A stretch of 64,000 nucleotides of DNA from Acidomonas methanolica. GTDB taxonomy: Bacteria > Pseudomonadota > Alphaproteobacteria > Acetobacterales > Acetobacteraceae. Below are positions 52,405 through 60,953 of this stretch, piece by piece. The translations under genes were made by a program, and so were the position numbers. Every line of letters begins with the position of its first letter. The first letter of the stretch is position 1. The stretch is from positions 43,185 to 107,184 of the forward strand of contig NZ_SLZN01000010.1 of NCBI RefSeq assembly GCF_004346035.1, written 5' to 3'. The notes below the pieces were generated by a model that worked only from the letters and a program-made list of their open reading frames with translations, searched no databases and had not been told where the DNA came from.

Positions 52405-54483
52405 GTGGCGCTGATTTCCAGAACATATGTGCGGGCCGCGCGGGTGGCCGGTATTCTTCTCGCGGCGGGAGGGACGTCGCCCTCTTTCGCCGCGAATGCT
52501 CGTGAGACGGTGCAGCCCTATGATCCGGGCTGGGGGTTCGACACCTCCGGCATGGACACGAAAATCAAGCCGGGCGACAATTTCTTTCGCTACGCCAACG
52601 GCACCTATCTCGACCATCTGACCATTCCGCCGGATAAATCCGCTTTCGGGCCGTTCACGATTCTTGCCGACGTGGCGCGCGAGCGCGTGCAGGGCATCCT
52701 GACGACGGCGGCGAAGAAATCCGTCGCGACCCCCACGACGATCGAGGAGAAGCTGGGCGCGTATTACACCACCTTCCTCGACGAGGCGGCGGTGGAGAAG
52801 CTCGGCGCGCAGCCGCTTCAGCCGGATCTCGCGGCGGTCAAGGCGGTGCATGACGCGCAATCCCTCGCCATTCTCTTCGGCAAGGGGACGACGACGTTCC
52901 AGTTCCTGCCGTTCGGCGTCGGTATCGACGCGGACGCCAAGGATCCCACGTCCTACGCGCTGATGCTCGATCAGGGCAGTCTGGGCCTGCCCGATCGCGA
53001 GTATTACCTGAAGCCGGAATTCGCGAAGAAGGTGACGGCCTATCGCGCCTATATCGGCAAGATGCTCGGCCTGATCGGCTGGCCCGACGCCGCGGCCCAG
53101 GCGGACAGGATCGTCGCGCTGGAAACGGAGCTGGCCAAGGTCCAGTGGACGCGGACCGAGCGGCGCGATCCGGTCAAGACCTACAACCCCATGACCATCT
53201 CCGATCTGGAGCAGAAGGCGCCGGGGATCGACTGGCTGGCGATGTTCGCTGCCGCGGGTATTCCGTCGGACGGGCTGGCCACGCGACGCCTCGTCGTCTC
53301 CGAGCCGAGCGCGATCACCGGCATGGCGAAGATCATCGGTTCCACGGATTTCAACACGTTGCGCGCTTGGATGGCGTTCCATCTCGCCGACGGGGCCGCG
53401 CCTTACCTGTCGACGGATTTCGTGCAGGCGTCGTTCGAGTTCAACCAGCATGAGCTGAACGGACAGCCGCAACTCTCGGAACGCTGGAAGCGCGCCGTCC
53501 GCGCGACGAGCGGCGCGATGGGCTTCGCGATCGGCAAGATCTATGTCGCGAAATATTTCCCTCCCGCCGCCAAGGCGCGCATCACCGAGTTGACGCATGA
53601 GGTGAAGTCCGCCTTCGCCGTGCGGCTCGCACATGTGGAATGGATGGCGCCGGAAACCCGCAAGGCGGCGGCGCAGAAGCTCGCGAATTTCGAGATTCAG
53701 GTCGGCTATCCCAATACATGGCGCGATTACGGGCCTCTGGTCGTCAAACCGGGCGATCTTTACGGCAATGTCGCGCGCGCCAACGCCTTCAACTGGGGGC
53801 ATGATCTGAGCCATCTCGGCCAGAAGGTGGACCGCAACGAGTGGTTCATGACGCCGCAGACGGTGAACGCCTATAACGATCCGACGCAGGTCGAGGTCGT
53901 GTTCCCGGCGGCGATTCTCCAGCCGCCCTTCTTCGATCCGAAGGGCGACGACGCGGTCAATTACGGGGCGATCGGCGCCGTGATCGGCCATGAGATGACG
54001 CATTCCTTCGATGACGAGGGGCGTCAGTTCGACGAGCATGGCCGCCTGCACCAGTGGTGGACGGACGAGGACGTCAAGCGTTTCCAGGCGCTGGCGGACA
54101 GGTATGGCAAGCAGTTCGACGCCTTCGAGGTGCTGCCCGGCACGCATCTCAACGGCAAGCTGACCATGGGCGAGAACATCGCCGATCTCGGCGGCCTCAC
54201 ACTGGCGCTGGACGCCTATCACGCCTCGCTGCACGGCAAGCCCGCGCCGGTCGTTCACGGCTTGACCGGGGACCAACGCGTGTTCCTCGGCTGGGCGCAG
54301 GTCTGGCGCGAGAAGGTGCGCGACGACGCCGCGCGCAACTCCGCCGTCACCGATCCGCATTCCGCGCCCGAAGCGCGCGTCGATCTGCCGACGCATAATA
54401 TCGACGCCTGGTACAAGGCGTTCGACGTCCAGCCGGGGCAGAAATACTACCTGCCGCCCGAGCAGCGCGTGAAGATCTGGTAA
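52405..54483 (+). CDS. Exported M13 (neprilysin-type) metallopeptidase
   Basis: Zinc peptidase of 692 aa acting on short peptides in the periplasm. A signal peptide is visible (MALISRTYVRAARVAGILL, cut near FAA-N). The zinc motif HEMTH starts at residue 529 (GHEMTHSFDDEG), the third ligand is Glu590 in MGENIADLGG, and N-A-Y-N-D-P is the substrate-binding segment. The start is a GTG at 52405 with GGAG about ten bases upstream; the frame is also open further upstream but without a signal peptide. The OpuAC-like gene follows 83 bases later. Confidence 0.95.
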   Translation: MALISRTYVRAARVAGILLAAGGTSPSFAANARETVQPYDPGWGFDTSGMDTKIKPGDNFFRYANGTYLDHLTIPPDKSAFGPFTILADVARERVQGILTTAAKKSVATPTTIEEKLGAYYTTFLDEAAVEKLGAQPLQPDLAAVKAVHDAQSLAILFGKGTTTFQFLPFGVGIDADAKDPTSYALMLDQGSLGLPDREYYLKPEFAKKVTAYRAYIGKMLGLIGWPDAAAQADRIVALETELAKVQWTRTERRDPVKTYNPMTISDLEQKAPGIDWLAMFAAAGIPSDGLATRRLVVSEPSAITGMAKIIGSTDFNTLRAWMAFHLADGAAPYLSTDFVQASFEFNQHELNGQPQLSERWKRAVRATSGAMGFAIGKIYVAKYFPPAAKARITELTHEVKSAFAVRLAHVEWMAPETRKAAAQKLANFEIQVGYPNTWRDYGPLVVKPGDLYGNVARANAFNWGHDLSHLGQKVDRNEWFMTPQTVNAYNDPTQVEVVFPAAILQPPFFDPKGDDAVNYGAIGAVIGHEMTHSFDDEGRQFDEHGRLHQWWTDEDVKRFQALADRYGKQFDAFEVLPGTHLNGKLTMGENIADLGGLTLALDAYHASLHGKPAPVVHGLTGDQRVFLGWAQVWREKVRDDAARNSAVTDPHSAPEARVDLPTHNIDAWYKAFDVQPGQKYYLPPEQRVKIW

Positions 54484-54566
54484 TGCGCTCTCCGGCCGCT
54501 CCCGCCTTGCCAAAATGAAGCGGGAGTGGTCAGAGACAGGCGGCCTGTTTTTTCGGGGAGAAGATC

Positions 54567-55289
54567 ATGACCGCCATCACGCTCGGGCATCTGCGCGACC
54601 CGCTGCATGCCGGCTGCGCCGCCGCCGTCGCGCGGGTGCTGGATGCTCATGAAGTCGAGGTCGATTTTGTCGACGTCACCGCGCGCGAACTGCCGGACAT
54701 GCTGGCGGCGGGAGAGATCGACCTGCTCGTCTCCGCCTGGCTGCCGCGCGACGAGGCGCTGCTGCGGCCGGGGCTGCGGGCGATCGGCGAACTTTACCTC
54801 CCCGTCTATAGCTGGGCGGCCACCGCGCCGCTCGGGCCCGTGGCGTCGCTCGGGCGCGGCGACGTGGCGGAAATCGTCACGCTTCCGGAAGAGGAACAGC
54901 GCCTGCGGGCCGCTCTCGCGCATCTTCCCGGTCTGGCCGATATTCCGGTGAGGCTGGTTGCCGATGAGGCGTTGTGGGACGATGTCGCCGCGAAAGCCGC
55001 CGATGCGCCACGACTTCTGATGCTCGCCCAGCCGCATGCGCTGTTCCATGGCGATCTGCTGCATGTGCTGGAGGAGCCGCGGGGCCTGCTCGGCGGCGAG
55101 ATGCGCGCGCGGATGCTCGTTCTCGACAAGGTGGCAGCCTGCGCCGATCCGGACATGATCGACGAACTCTCGGAGATGATGCTCGGCAACAGGGTCATGA
55201 GCGCGCTGGATTACGCCATTCGCGTCGAAGGGGCGGAGCCGGAGGATGCGGCTGAGTCCTGGCAGCGCGGACGGTTGATTCCGCGCTGA
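54567..55289 (+). CDS. OpuAC-like glycine-betaine-binding domain protein without signal peptide
   Basis: A 240-aa protein resembling the substrate-binding component of glycine betaine transporters (D-L-L-V-S-A-W-L-P near residue 52, E-L-Y-L-P-V-Y near 78). It has no signal peptide or lipobox and begins MTAITLGHLRDP, so it should be cytoplasmic. The usual Trp residues of the betaine aromatic box are only partly present (Trp60, Trp82). It could be an intracellular sensor or carrier. Its stop is two bases from the ATG of an MBL-fold hydrolase, so they are co-transcribed. Confidence 0.65.
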   Translation: MTAITLGHLRDPLHAGCAAAVARVLDAHEVEVDFVDVTARELPDMLAAGEIDLLVSAWLPRDEALLRPGLRAIGELYLPVYSWAATAPLGPVASLGRGDVAEIVTLPEEEQRLRAALAHLPGLADIPVRLVADEALWDDVAAKAADAPRLLMLAQPHALFHGDLLHVLEEPRGLLGGEMRARMLVLDKVAACADPDMIDELSEMMLGNRVMSALDYAIRVEGAEPEDAAESWQRGRLIPR

Positions 55290-55291
55290 AC

Positions 55292-56104
55292 ATGACGGGG
55301 CAGAGACGCAGGCTCTATCACGAGGCGATTCCCGATTATGGCGTCCCGCTCACCGAGGCGGCGGGGTTGCGGCGCGTGGTGGCGCGCAATCCCGGGCCGA
55401 TGACCGGCCACGGCACCAATAGCTGGCTGGTCGAAAGCGAGGGCGGCTGGGTCGTCGTCGATCCCGGTCCCGACGACGCGACGCATCGCCGCGCCGTGCT
55501 CGACGCGTGCGACGGGCGTCTGCGCGCGATTCTGCTCACGCATCACCACAAGGACCATGACGGCGGCACCGTCGCTCTGGCCGCCGCGGCGGGCGCGCCT
55601 GTGCATGGCGGGCATGTCGGCGCGCCGATGACGGATGGCGAGACGCTTTATGGGCTGCGCGTGGTCGCCACTCCCGGCCATACGATGGATCATGTCTGCT
55701 TCGATCTCGGGGAAGGCCGCCTGCTGTCCGGCGATCATGTGATGGGCTGGTCCACCTCCGTGGTGATGGCGCCGCCCCGGGGAAGTATGGGGGCCTATCT
55801 CGCCAGTCTGGAGACGCTGCGGAGGAGCGCATATCGCACGCTGTTCAGCGCCCATGGCGCGGCCATCACCGAGCCTGACCCCTTTCTCGACGGGCTGTTG
55901 CACGGAAGGCGACGCAAGATCGAGCAGGCGGCGACGGCGCTGACGCCGGACTGGCAATCCGCCGAAATGCTGTGCGACCGCCTCTATTCCGCCCTGCCGG
56001 AGGGGTTGCGTCTCGCCGCGATGGAAATGACGCTTGCGACGTTGGCGGAGCTTGAGGCGCAGGGACGTGCGATCGGCGGCGATCAGGGGTGGAAAGTGGC
56101 GTGA
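55292..56104 (+). CDS. MBL-fold metallo-hydrolase (LACTB2-like)
   Basis: A 270-aa metallo-beta-lactamase-fold hydrolase. The metal motif H-H-H-K-D-H is His84, His86, Asp88 and His89, with later ligands in T-P-G-H-T-M-D-H and S-G-D-H-V-M-G. The N-terminal N-P-G-P-M-T-G-H-G-T-N-S-W-L is typical of the LACTB2/RNase-like subgroup. No signal peptide. The substrate is unknown. Located directly after the OpuAC-like gene (two-base gap), so the pair may act together. Confidence 0.9.
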   Translation: MTGQRRRLYHEAIPDYGVPLTEAAGLRRVVARNPGPMTGHGTNSWLVESEGGWVVVDPGPDDATHRRAVLDACDGRLRAILLTHHHKDHDGGTVALAAAAGAPVHGGHVGAPMTDGETLYGLRVVATPGHTMDHVCFDLGEGRLLSGDHVMGWSTSVVMAPPRGSMGAYLASLETLRRSAYRTLFSAHGAAITEPDPFLDGLLHGRRRKIEQAATALTPDWQSAEMLCDRLYSALPEGLRLAAMEMTLATLAELEAQGRAIGGDQGWKVA

Positions 56105-56190
56105 GGCGGCGGCTGGGCGGGTCGTTCCACTTGTTTCGTCGTTGACGATATTTTATCGTTTCGGACGGAACAGGCGTCAGGATCGTCATC

Positions 56191-57069
56191 ATGTATCAGG
56201 GGCCCGGCGCCGCTGCGGTTTTCGAGACTTTTCATGACAAGAGTGACGAGGACTGGCTCTCCGTCCTCGTGTCCTCGCTGCGTGTGCCGGAGATTTCCGG
56301 CGCGCGGATGCCGGATTTTCCGTCCGATCAGCTTCAGAGCGAAATTCATGGCCATAGCGGGGAGGTTTCCCTGCATGAGGCGCATGTGTTTTATCGCGAG
56401 ATCAAGGCCTATTGCGCCTATGCCGGGCGGCCGGTGCGCCCCGAGACGGCGGTGCTGGATTTCGGCTGCGGCTGGGGACGGATGGCGCGGCTGTTCATGA
56501 AGGACGTGCGGCCGGACACGCTTTACGGCGTCGATTCGACGTCGCGCTTTCTCATGGAGGCGCGACGCTGCAATCCGGCGCTCAATTTCCTGTCATGCGG
56601 TCTGGTGCCCCCGTTGATGATGGGGCCGGAAAGTTTCGATCTCATCATATCCTGGTCTGTCTTCTCGCATCTGGACGAATTTCTGGCGGGGCACTGGATC
56701 CGGGAGTTCCATCGTCTGCTGAAGCCGGACGGTCTGGCGATCATCACCACGCAGAGCCGCCGTTTCATCGCGTTCTGCGCGGAAATGCGGGCGCGGCGGG
56801 CCTCGGGCATGAAGCTGGAACATGGCTGGTACGAGGCCTGCGCGGACAGTTTCACGGATGAGGCTGGGGCCAACACGCGGTACGAGGCCGGCCAGTTCCT
56901 CCATGCCGCGGGGGTGCGCGCGCCCTGCCCGGAGGCGCATTATGGCGAGGCGATCATCCCGCGCAATTACGTCATCAAGGCCTGGGGGCATCTCTTCCGG
57001 CTGGTCGAGTTTCTCGACAATCCCGTGCGCCTGCCCCAGGTGATGATCGTGTTGCAGAAGATCGGATAA
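56191..57069 (+). CDS. SAM-dependent methyltransferase
   Basis: A 292-aa methyltransferase of class I. Motif I is V-L-D-F-G-C-G-W-G-R (residues 88-97), followed by Y-G-V-D-S-T (acidic residue binding ribose), F-D-L-I-I-S-W-S-V-F-S-H-L (motif IV) and L-K-P-D-G-L-A-I-I-T-T. The substrate is unknown; the L-K-P-D-G type is common in glycan and lipid modification. It converges on another methyltransferase gene with nine bases between the stops. Confidence 0.85.
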   Translation: MYQGPGAAAVFETFHDKSDEDWLSVLVSSLRVPEISGARMPDFPSDQLQSEIHGHSGEVSLHEAHVFYREIKAYCAYAGRPVRPETAVLDFGCGWGRMARLFMKDVRPDTLYGVDSTSRFLMEARRCNPALNFLSCGLVPPLMMGPESFDLIISWSVFSHLDEFLAGHWIREFHRLLKPDGLAIITTQSRRFIAFCAEMRARRASGMKLEHGWYEACADSFTDEAGANTRYEAGQFLHAAGVRAPCPEAHYGEAIIPRNYVIKAWGHLFRLVEFLDNPVRLPQVMIVLQKIG

Positions 57070-57078
57070 AGCGTCGCG

Positions 57079-57849
57079 TCAGGCGGCGGCGCTGTCCGGC
57101 GCGGCATGCAGGATGGCCCGGTCGTTCCGCTGTTCTGCCGCGTGTGCGCCCGGCTGGCAGACGACCATCGCCTGGGTGGTGGACAGTTCGATCACGCGTT
57201 CCGGCTTGTCGGCCATGAATCGGGTGAAGGCGCGCGACACACCTTCGATGATCGAATAGTCATGGGTCAGGATGATCCCGCCCGGGACCATGCGGGGATA
57301 GAAGAACGCCAGCCCCGCGAGGGTCGCGTCATGCAGATCGACATCGAGATGCACGAAGCTGAAGCGCAGCGAGTCCAGCCCTTCCGTGCTCGCGGGGAAG
57401 ATTCCCGGATGGTAATGCACTTCCGGAAATTCGGCGAGCGCCTGTTTGACGGAGGCCAGCGTGCCTGGAAACTGGCCTTTGGAGAAGACCTGTTCCTCAT
57501 GATCGGCGGGGGCCGGCAGCCCTTCGAACGTGTCGAAGAGATGGAGAGGCGTCTCGCCCTTCACCTGGCAGATCAGCGCCGCGGACGCGCCCCGATAGAC
57601 GCCGAATTCCGCCATGACGCCGGGGAGCACCGCTTGGGCGTTGGCGAGTTCATGGAGCAGGAACGCCTCATCGGCGCTCAACAGCGAATGGCTGTCGCGC
57701 GCGGCGGCGCGCAGGCGGAACAGTGTGAGCGGGTTCTTGTGGCCGGCGAGCAGGCGCATCTGGATTTTGTTTTGAATCCCGAACGTCATGGCCCGGGCAA
57801 ACCTGTTTGCGCCAATGAAGCGGCGCATCTTCTCATTCCGCATCCACAT
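57079..57849 (-). CDS. TylF/macrocin-type O-methyltransferase
   Basis: A 256-aa protein with the TylF family pattern: A-E-F-G-V-Y-R-G-A-S-A (motif I with Glu), H-L-F-D-T-F-E-G-L-P, and a metal-binding strand F-V-H-L-D-V-D-L-H-D-A-T, ending in T-H-D-Y. Relatives methylate sugar hydroxyls with Mg2+. Together with the neighbouring methyltransferase it may serve glycan decoration, but no glycosyltransferase is nearby. Transcription starts toward it from the gpsA side. Confidence 0.85.
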   Translation of the reverse strand: MWMRNEKMRRFIGANRFARAMTFGIQNKIQMRLLAGHKNPLTLFRLRAAARDSHSLLSADEAFLLHELANAQAVLPGVMAEFGVYRGASAALICQVKGETPLHLFDTFEGLPAPADHEEQVFSKGQFPGTLASVKQALAEFPEVHYHPGIFPASTEGLDSLRFSFVHLDVDLHDATLAGLAFFYPRMVPGGIILTHDYSIIEGVSRAFTRFMADKPERVIELSTTQAMVVCQPGAHAAEQRNDRAILHAAPDSAAA

Positions 57850-57951
57850 GAGTGAGGTAAGCTTCCTTCCGACCCTTCAGGCCGACTGCCGGCCCGAGTT
57901 GATTGTAACGCCGCATGGGCTGTCCAGTTTAGGGACGAAAGGGCGGTGCGT

Positions 57952-58923
57952 CTATTCGGTGGTCGGAGGGCGGTCCAGCAGCAGCGCGCGCGCCCGCTTC
58001 GCATCGACCGAGCCGGCGAGGAGACGGGTGACGGTCTCGACGATGGGCATGGCGACGCCGTGGCGACGCGCCAGGGCGAGCAGCGCGGGCGCGGTGGCGA
58101 CGCCCTCGGCGACGGTCGTGCGGCGGGAGAGGATTTCTTCCAGCGTTTCGCCGCGCCCGAGGGCGAGGCCGAGGCTGAAATTGCGCGATCCGGGGCCGGT
58201 GCAGGTCAGGATGAGGTCGCCCATGCCGCTGAGGCCCGCAATCGTGGCCGCGCGGCCGCCCATGGCTTCCGCCAGTCGGGCGATCTCCACGCCGCCACGC
58301 GTGATCAGGGCGGCGCGGGCGTTCTCGCCCAGCTCCGCGCCGATGGCGATGCCCGCGCCGATGGCGATGACGTTCTTGGCCGCGGCGCCGGTCTGCACGC
58401 CGATCGGATCGTCACTGGCATAAAGGCGGAAGGATGGTGTGGCGAGGCCGGCGCAATAGGCCCGCGCCTCGTCGAGGTCGGGGGCGGCGATCGTGGCGGC
58501 GGCGGGGAGGTCGCGGGCGATTTCGACGGCGAAATTCGGCCCCGACAGCATGGCGGCCGCGCGGCCGGGTTGCGTCTCCGCGAGAATCTGGAGCGGGAGG
58601 GCGCCGGTCGCGGTTTCGACGCCCTTGCAGCAGGCGATGAGCGGCGAGGCGCCGGGAAGCCTGGCCGAGATGTCGCGCAGGGATTGCAGGGGAACGGTCA
58701 GGAGCGTGAGATCGGCCTCGGCAGGAAAGCTGTTGGTCAACGTGACCAACGGCGGAAGTTCGATATCCGGCAGGCGCGGCAGTGTCCGCGTCCGATCGAA
58801 GTCGGGAGCCGGGATGGGCCGGCGCATCCAGAGCGAGACCTGCGCGCCCGCGCGGGCCTGGGCGCAGGCGAGCGCGATGCCCCATGCGCCCGCGCCGATG
58901 ACGGCAATATGACGCGCGCTCAT
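57952..58923 (-). CDS. gpsA: Glycerol-3-phosphate dehydrogenase [NAD(P)+]
   Basis: Makes glycerol 3-phosphate for phospholipids from dihydroxyacetone phosphate. The Rossmann motif IGAGAWG is at residues 9-15, the catalytic Lys lies in A-A-A-K-N-V-I-A-I-G-A-G and an earlier Lys in C-C-K-G-V-E, and G-L-S-G-M-G-D-L precedes the substrate region. At 323 aa it is standard. Its start (58923) overlaps the rlmJ stop by four bases, completing a tsaD-rlmJ-gpsA run. Confidence 0.96.
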   Translation of the reverse strand: MSARHIAVIGAGAWGIALACAQARAGAQVSLWMRRPIPAPDFDRTRTLPRLPDIELPPLVTLTNSFPAEADLTLLTVPLQSLRDISARLPGASPLIACCKGVETATGALPLQILAETQPGRAAAMLSGPNFAVEIARDLPAAATIAAPDLDEARAYCAGLATPSFRLYASDDPIGVQTGAAAKNVIAIGAGIAIGAELGENARAALITRGGVEIARLAEAMGGRAATIAGLSGMGDLILTCTGPGSRNFSLGLALGRGETLEEILSRRTTVAEGVATAPALLALARRHGVAMPIVETVTRLLAGSVDAKRARALLLDRPPTTE

Positions 58924-59747
58924 TCTTCGGCGATCCAGTCGACCGAGACCGCGCCTTCGCCTTCGGGGGCGAGAAGGGGGAGAAGGGCGGTCAGAAGGGT
59001 GTTCGCCGTTTCCGCGAATGGCCAGGGCGGGTTGGCGATCAGCAGGCCGCTGCCGTTGAGGCGCTCCGGGTCCAGCGGCGGACGCAGGGTCAGTTCGCAG
59101 GCGAGGAGCGCCCGCAACCCCCGGTCGCGCAGGGCGTCGTGAAAGGCGCGGACGGGCGCGCGGTGCTTGATCGGATACCACGCCGCCACGATCCCTGTCG
59201 AAAACCGTGCGCGCGCCATGGCGACGGCGTCCGCGAGGCGGGCGAATTCATCGGGCTGTTCGAAAGGCGGATCGAGCAGCACGAGGCCGCGCGTCTGGGG
59301 CCGGGGGGGCAGCAGGGCGCGGATGGCCTCGTACCCGTCGCGGCGGTGAATGGCGGCTTGCGGCGTGACGCGGAAGACCCGATGCAGTCGGCTGGCGTCC
59401 TCCGGATGAAGCTCGCAGGCCATGAGCCGGTCCTGCGGACGCAGCAACTCGGCGACGATGCGGGGCGAGCCGGGATAGAGACCGGGCGCGCCCAACCGGC
59501 GCATCAGGGTCAGATAATCCGCGAGGGCGGCATCGTCCGAATCGAGCAGGCGACCGATCCCGCCGCGCCATTCCTGCGTTCTGGAAGGTTCCGGCGCGTC
59601 GAGCGCATAGACGCCGCAGCCCGCATGGGTGTCGAGCACCGCGATGCCGCCCTCCTTCCTTTGCAAGGCGCGAATCAGCGCGACGAGCAGCGCGTGCTTC
59701 GTCACATCGGCGAAATTCCCGGCGTGATAGGCGTGGCGGTAATTCAT
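58920..59747 (-). CDS. rlmJ: 23S rRNA (adenine(2030)-N6)-methyltransferase
   Basis: Methylates A2030 of 23S rRNA. The N-terminal M-N-Y-R-H-A-Y-H-A-G-N-F-A-D-V-x-K-H is the family hallmark, with D-T-H-A-G-C-G (SAM site) and the catalytic V-L-L-D-P-P-F-E. At 275 aa it is normal. Its ATG (59747) overlaps the tsaD stop, and its own stop overlaps gpsA, so all three are coupled. In many alphaproteobacteria tsaD is directly followed by gpsA; rlmJ here is an insertion into that order. Confidence 0.95.
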   Translation of the reverse strand: MNYRHAYHAGNFADVTKHALLVALIRALQRKEGGIAVLDTHAGCGVYALDAPEPSRTQEWRGGIGRLLDSDDAALADYLTLMRRLGAPGLYPGSPRIVAELLRPQDRLMACELHPEDASRLHRVFRVTPQAAIHRRDGYEAIRALLPPRPQTRGLVLLDPPFEQPDEFARLADAVAMARARFSTGIVAAWYPIKHRAPVRAFHDALRDRGLRALLACELTLRPPLDPERLNGSGLLIANPPWPFAETANTLLTALLPLLAPEGEGAVSVDWIAEE

Positions 59748-60859
59748 CTTTGCGCCTCTCCGGTTCGTGCCTCTCCCGGCGGGCGGACGTCGTCCAGCGG
59801 CCAGCGCGGGCGGGGGGCGACGGCGATGTCGTCGGGCGGACCGAGCCCGGCTTCCGCGCGGGCGCGCAGGGTTTCCAGCGCCGCCCAGCCGACCATCACG
59901 GCATTGTCCGTGCAGAGCCGGAGCGGCGGGGCGACGAATGGCAGGGCATGTTCGGCGGCGACGGCTTCGAGCCGTGCGCGCAGCGTGGCATTCGCCGCGA
60001 CGCCGCCCGCCACCACAAGCGCGGTCGCGTCCGGCAGGAGGGCGAGGGCGTTGCGGGCGCGGTCCGCCATCAGATCGGCGACGCAGAGCTGGAAGCTGGC
60101 GGCGATGTCGGCAGCGGCGCGCCGGGGCAGAGCGGCGTTCCCATAAGGGGCGACCAGTCGCGCGACGGCGGTTTTCAACCCGGAGAAGGAAAAATCGCAG
60201 CCGGGCCGCCCCATGAGCGGGCGGGGCAGGGCATAGGCGCGCGGATCGCCCTCCATGGCGAGACGTTCGAGCGCCGGACCGCCGGGCCAGCCCAGCCCGA
60301 GCAGCTTGGCCACCTTGTCGAAGGCCTCGCCCGCCGCGTCGTCGATCGTGCCACCCAGCCGCCTGTAGCGTCCGATTCCCTCGACCGCGACGCATTGACA
60401 GTGGCCGCCGGAGACGAGGAGCACGAGATAGGGGAAGGCGAGGCTGCCGGAAGGGGCGCTGCCAGAAGGGGCGTTATCAGCCGTGCGCCGGGGCAGGCGC
60501 GGGGTGAGGGCGTGCGCCTCGATATGGTTCACGGCGATGAAGGGCTTGCCGCGCGCGAGGGCAAGGCCCTTGGCCAGCGTGCTGCCGACGATCAGGCCGC
60601 CGATCAGCCCCGGCCCGGTGCTGGCGGCGAAGGCGGAGACGTTCTCCAGCGTCACCCCGGCCTGCGCCAGAGTCGCCTCGATCAGTCCGGGCAGCGCCGC
60701 GAGATGGGCGCGCGCCGCGATCTCCGGTACCACGCCGCCCAGCGCGGCATGGCCGGTCTGGGTCAGGACGGATTCGGCCAGCACGGCGCCGTCCGGCGCG
60801 AGGAGGGCGCAGGCGGTGTCGTCGCAGGAGGATTCGATTGCGAGAAGAGGGCCGGTCAT
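59744..60859 (-). CDS. tsaD: tRNA N6-adenosine threonylcarbamoyltransferase TsaD
   Basis: Final enzyme for the t6A37 modification of ANN-decoding tRNAs. The metal motif is N-H-I-E-A-H (HxxxH), with I-E-S-S-C-D-D at the N-terminus and V-S-G-G-H-C and S-G-L-K-T-A later. At 371 aa it is a little longer than usual: a short Ala-Pro-Ser-Gly insertion lies just after the metal motif, coded by two 15-bp repeats. First gene of tsaD-rlmJ-gpsA, divergent from hemC with 94 bases between them, a layout conserved in alphaproteobacteria. Confidence 0.96.
   Translation of the reverse strand: MTGPLLAIESSCDDTACALLAPDGAVLAESVLTQTGHAALGGVVPEIAARAHLAALPGLIEATLAQAGVTLENVSAFAASTGPGLIGGLIVGSTLAKGLALARGKPFIAVNHIEAHALTPRLPRRTADNAPSGSAPSGSLAFPYLVLLVSGGHCQCVAVEGIGRYRRLGGTIDDAAGEAFDKVAKLLGLGWPGGPALERLAMEGDPRAYALPRPLMGRPGCDFSFSGLKTAVARLVAPYGNAALPRRAAADIAASFQLCVADLMADRARNALALLPDATALVVAGGVAANATLRARLEAVAAEHALPFVAPPLRLCTDNAVMVGWAALETLRARAEAGLGPPDDIAVAPRPRWPLDDVRPPGEARTGEAQR
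60444..60473 (-). repeat. Two imperfect 15-bp tandem repeats in tsaD
   Basis: Two copies of a 15-base unit differ at one position and encode APSGS twice inside tsaD. They make an in-frame insertion after the HxxxH motif, in a surface loop by position. Confidence 0.9.
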
Positions 60860-60953
60860 GCGCCTGCTATAATGCGCCGCGCCCGCACGCGCGAGCGTCA
60901 GTGACGCTGTTCGCTCTTTTCTTGCGGGACGGGGTAGGATACCAGAAGCCGTC

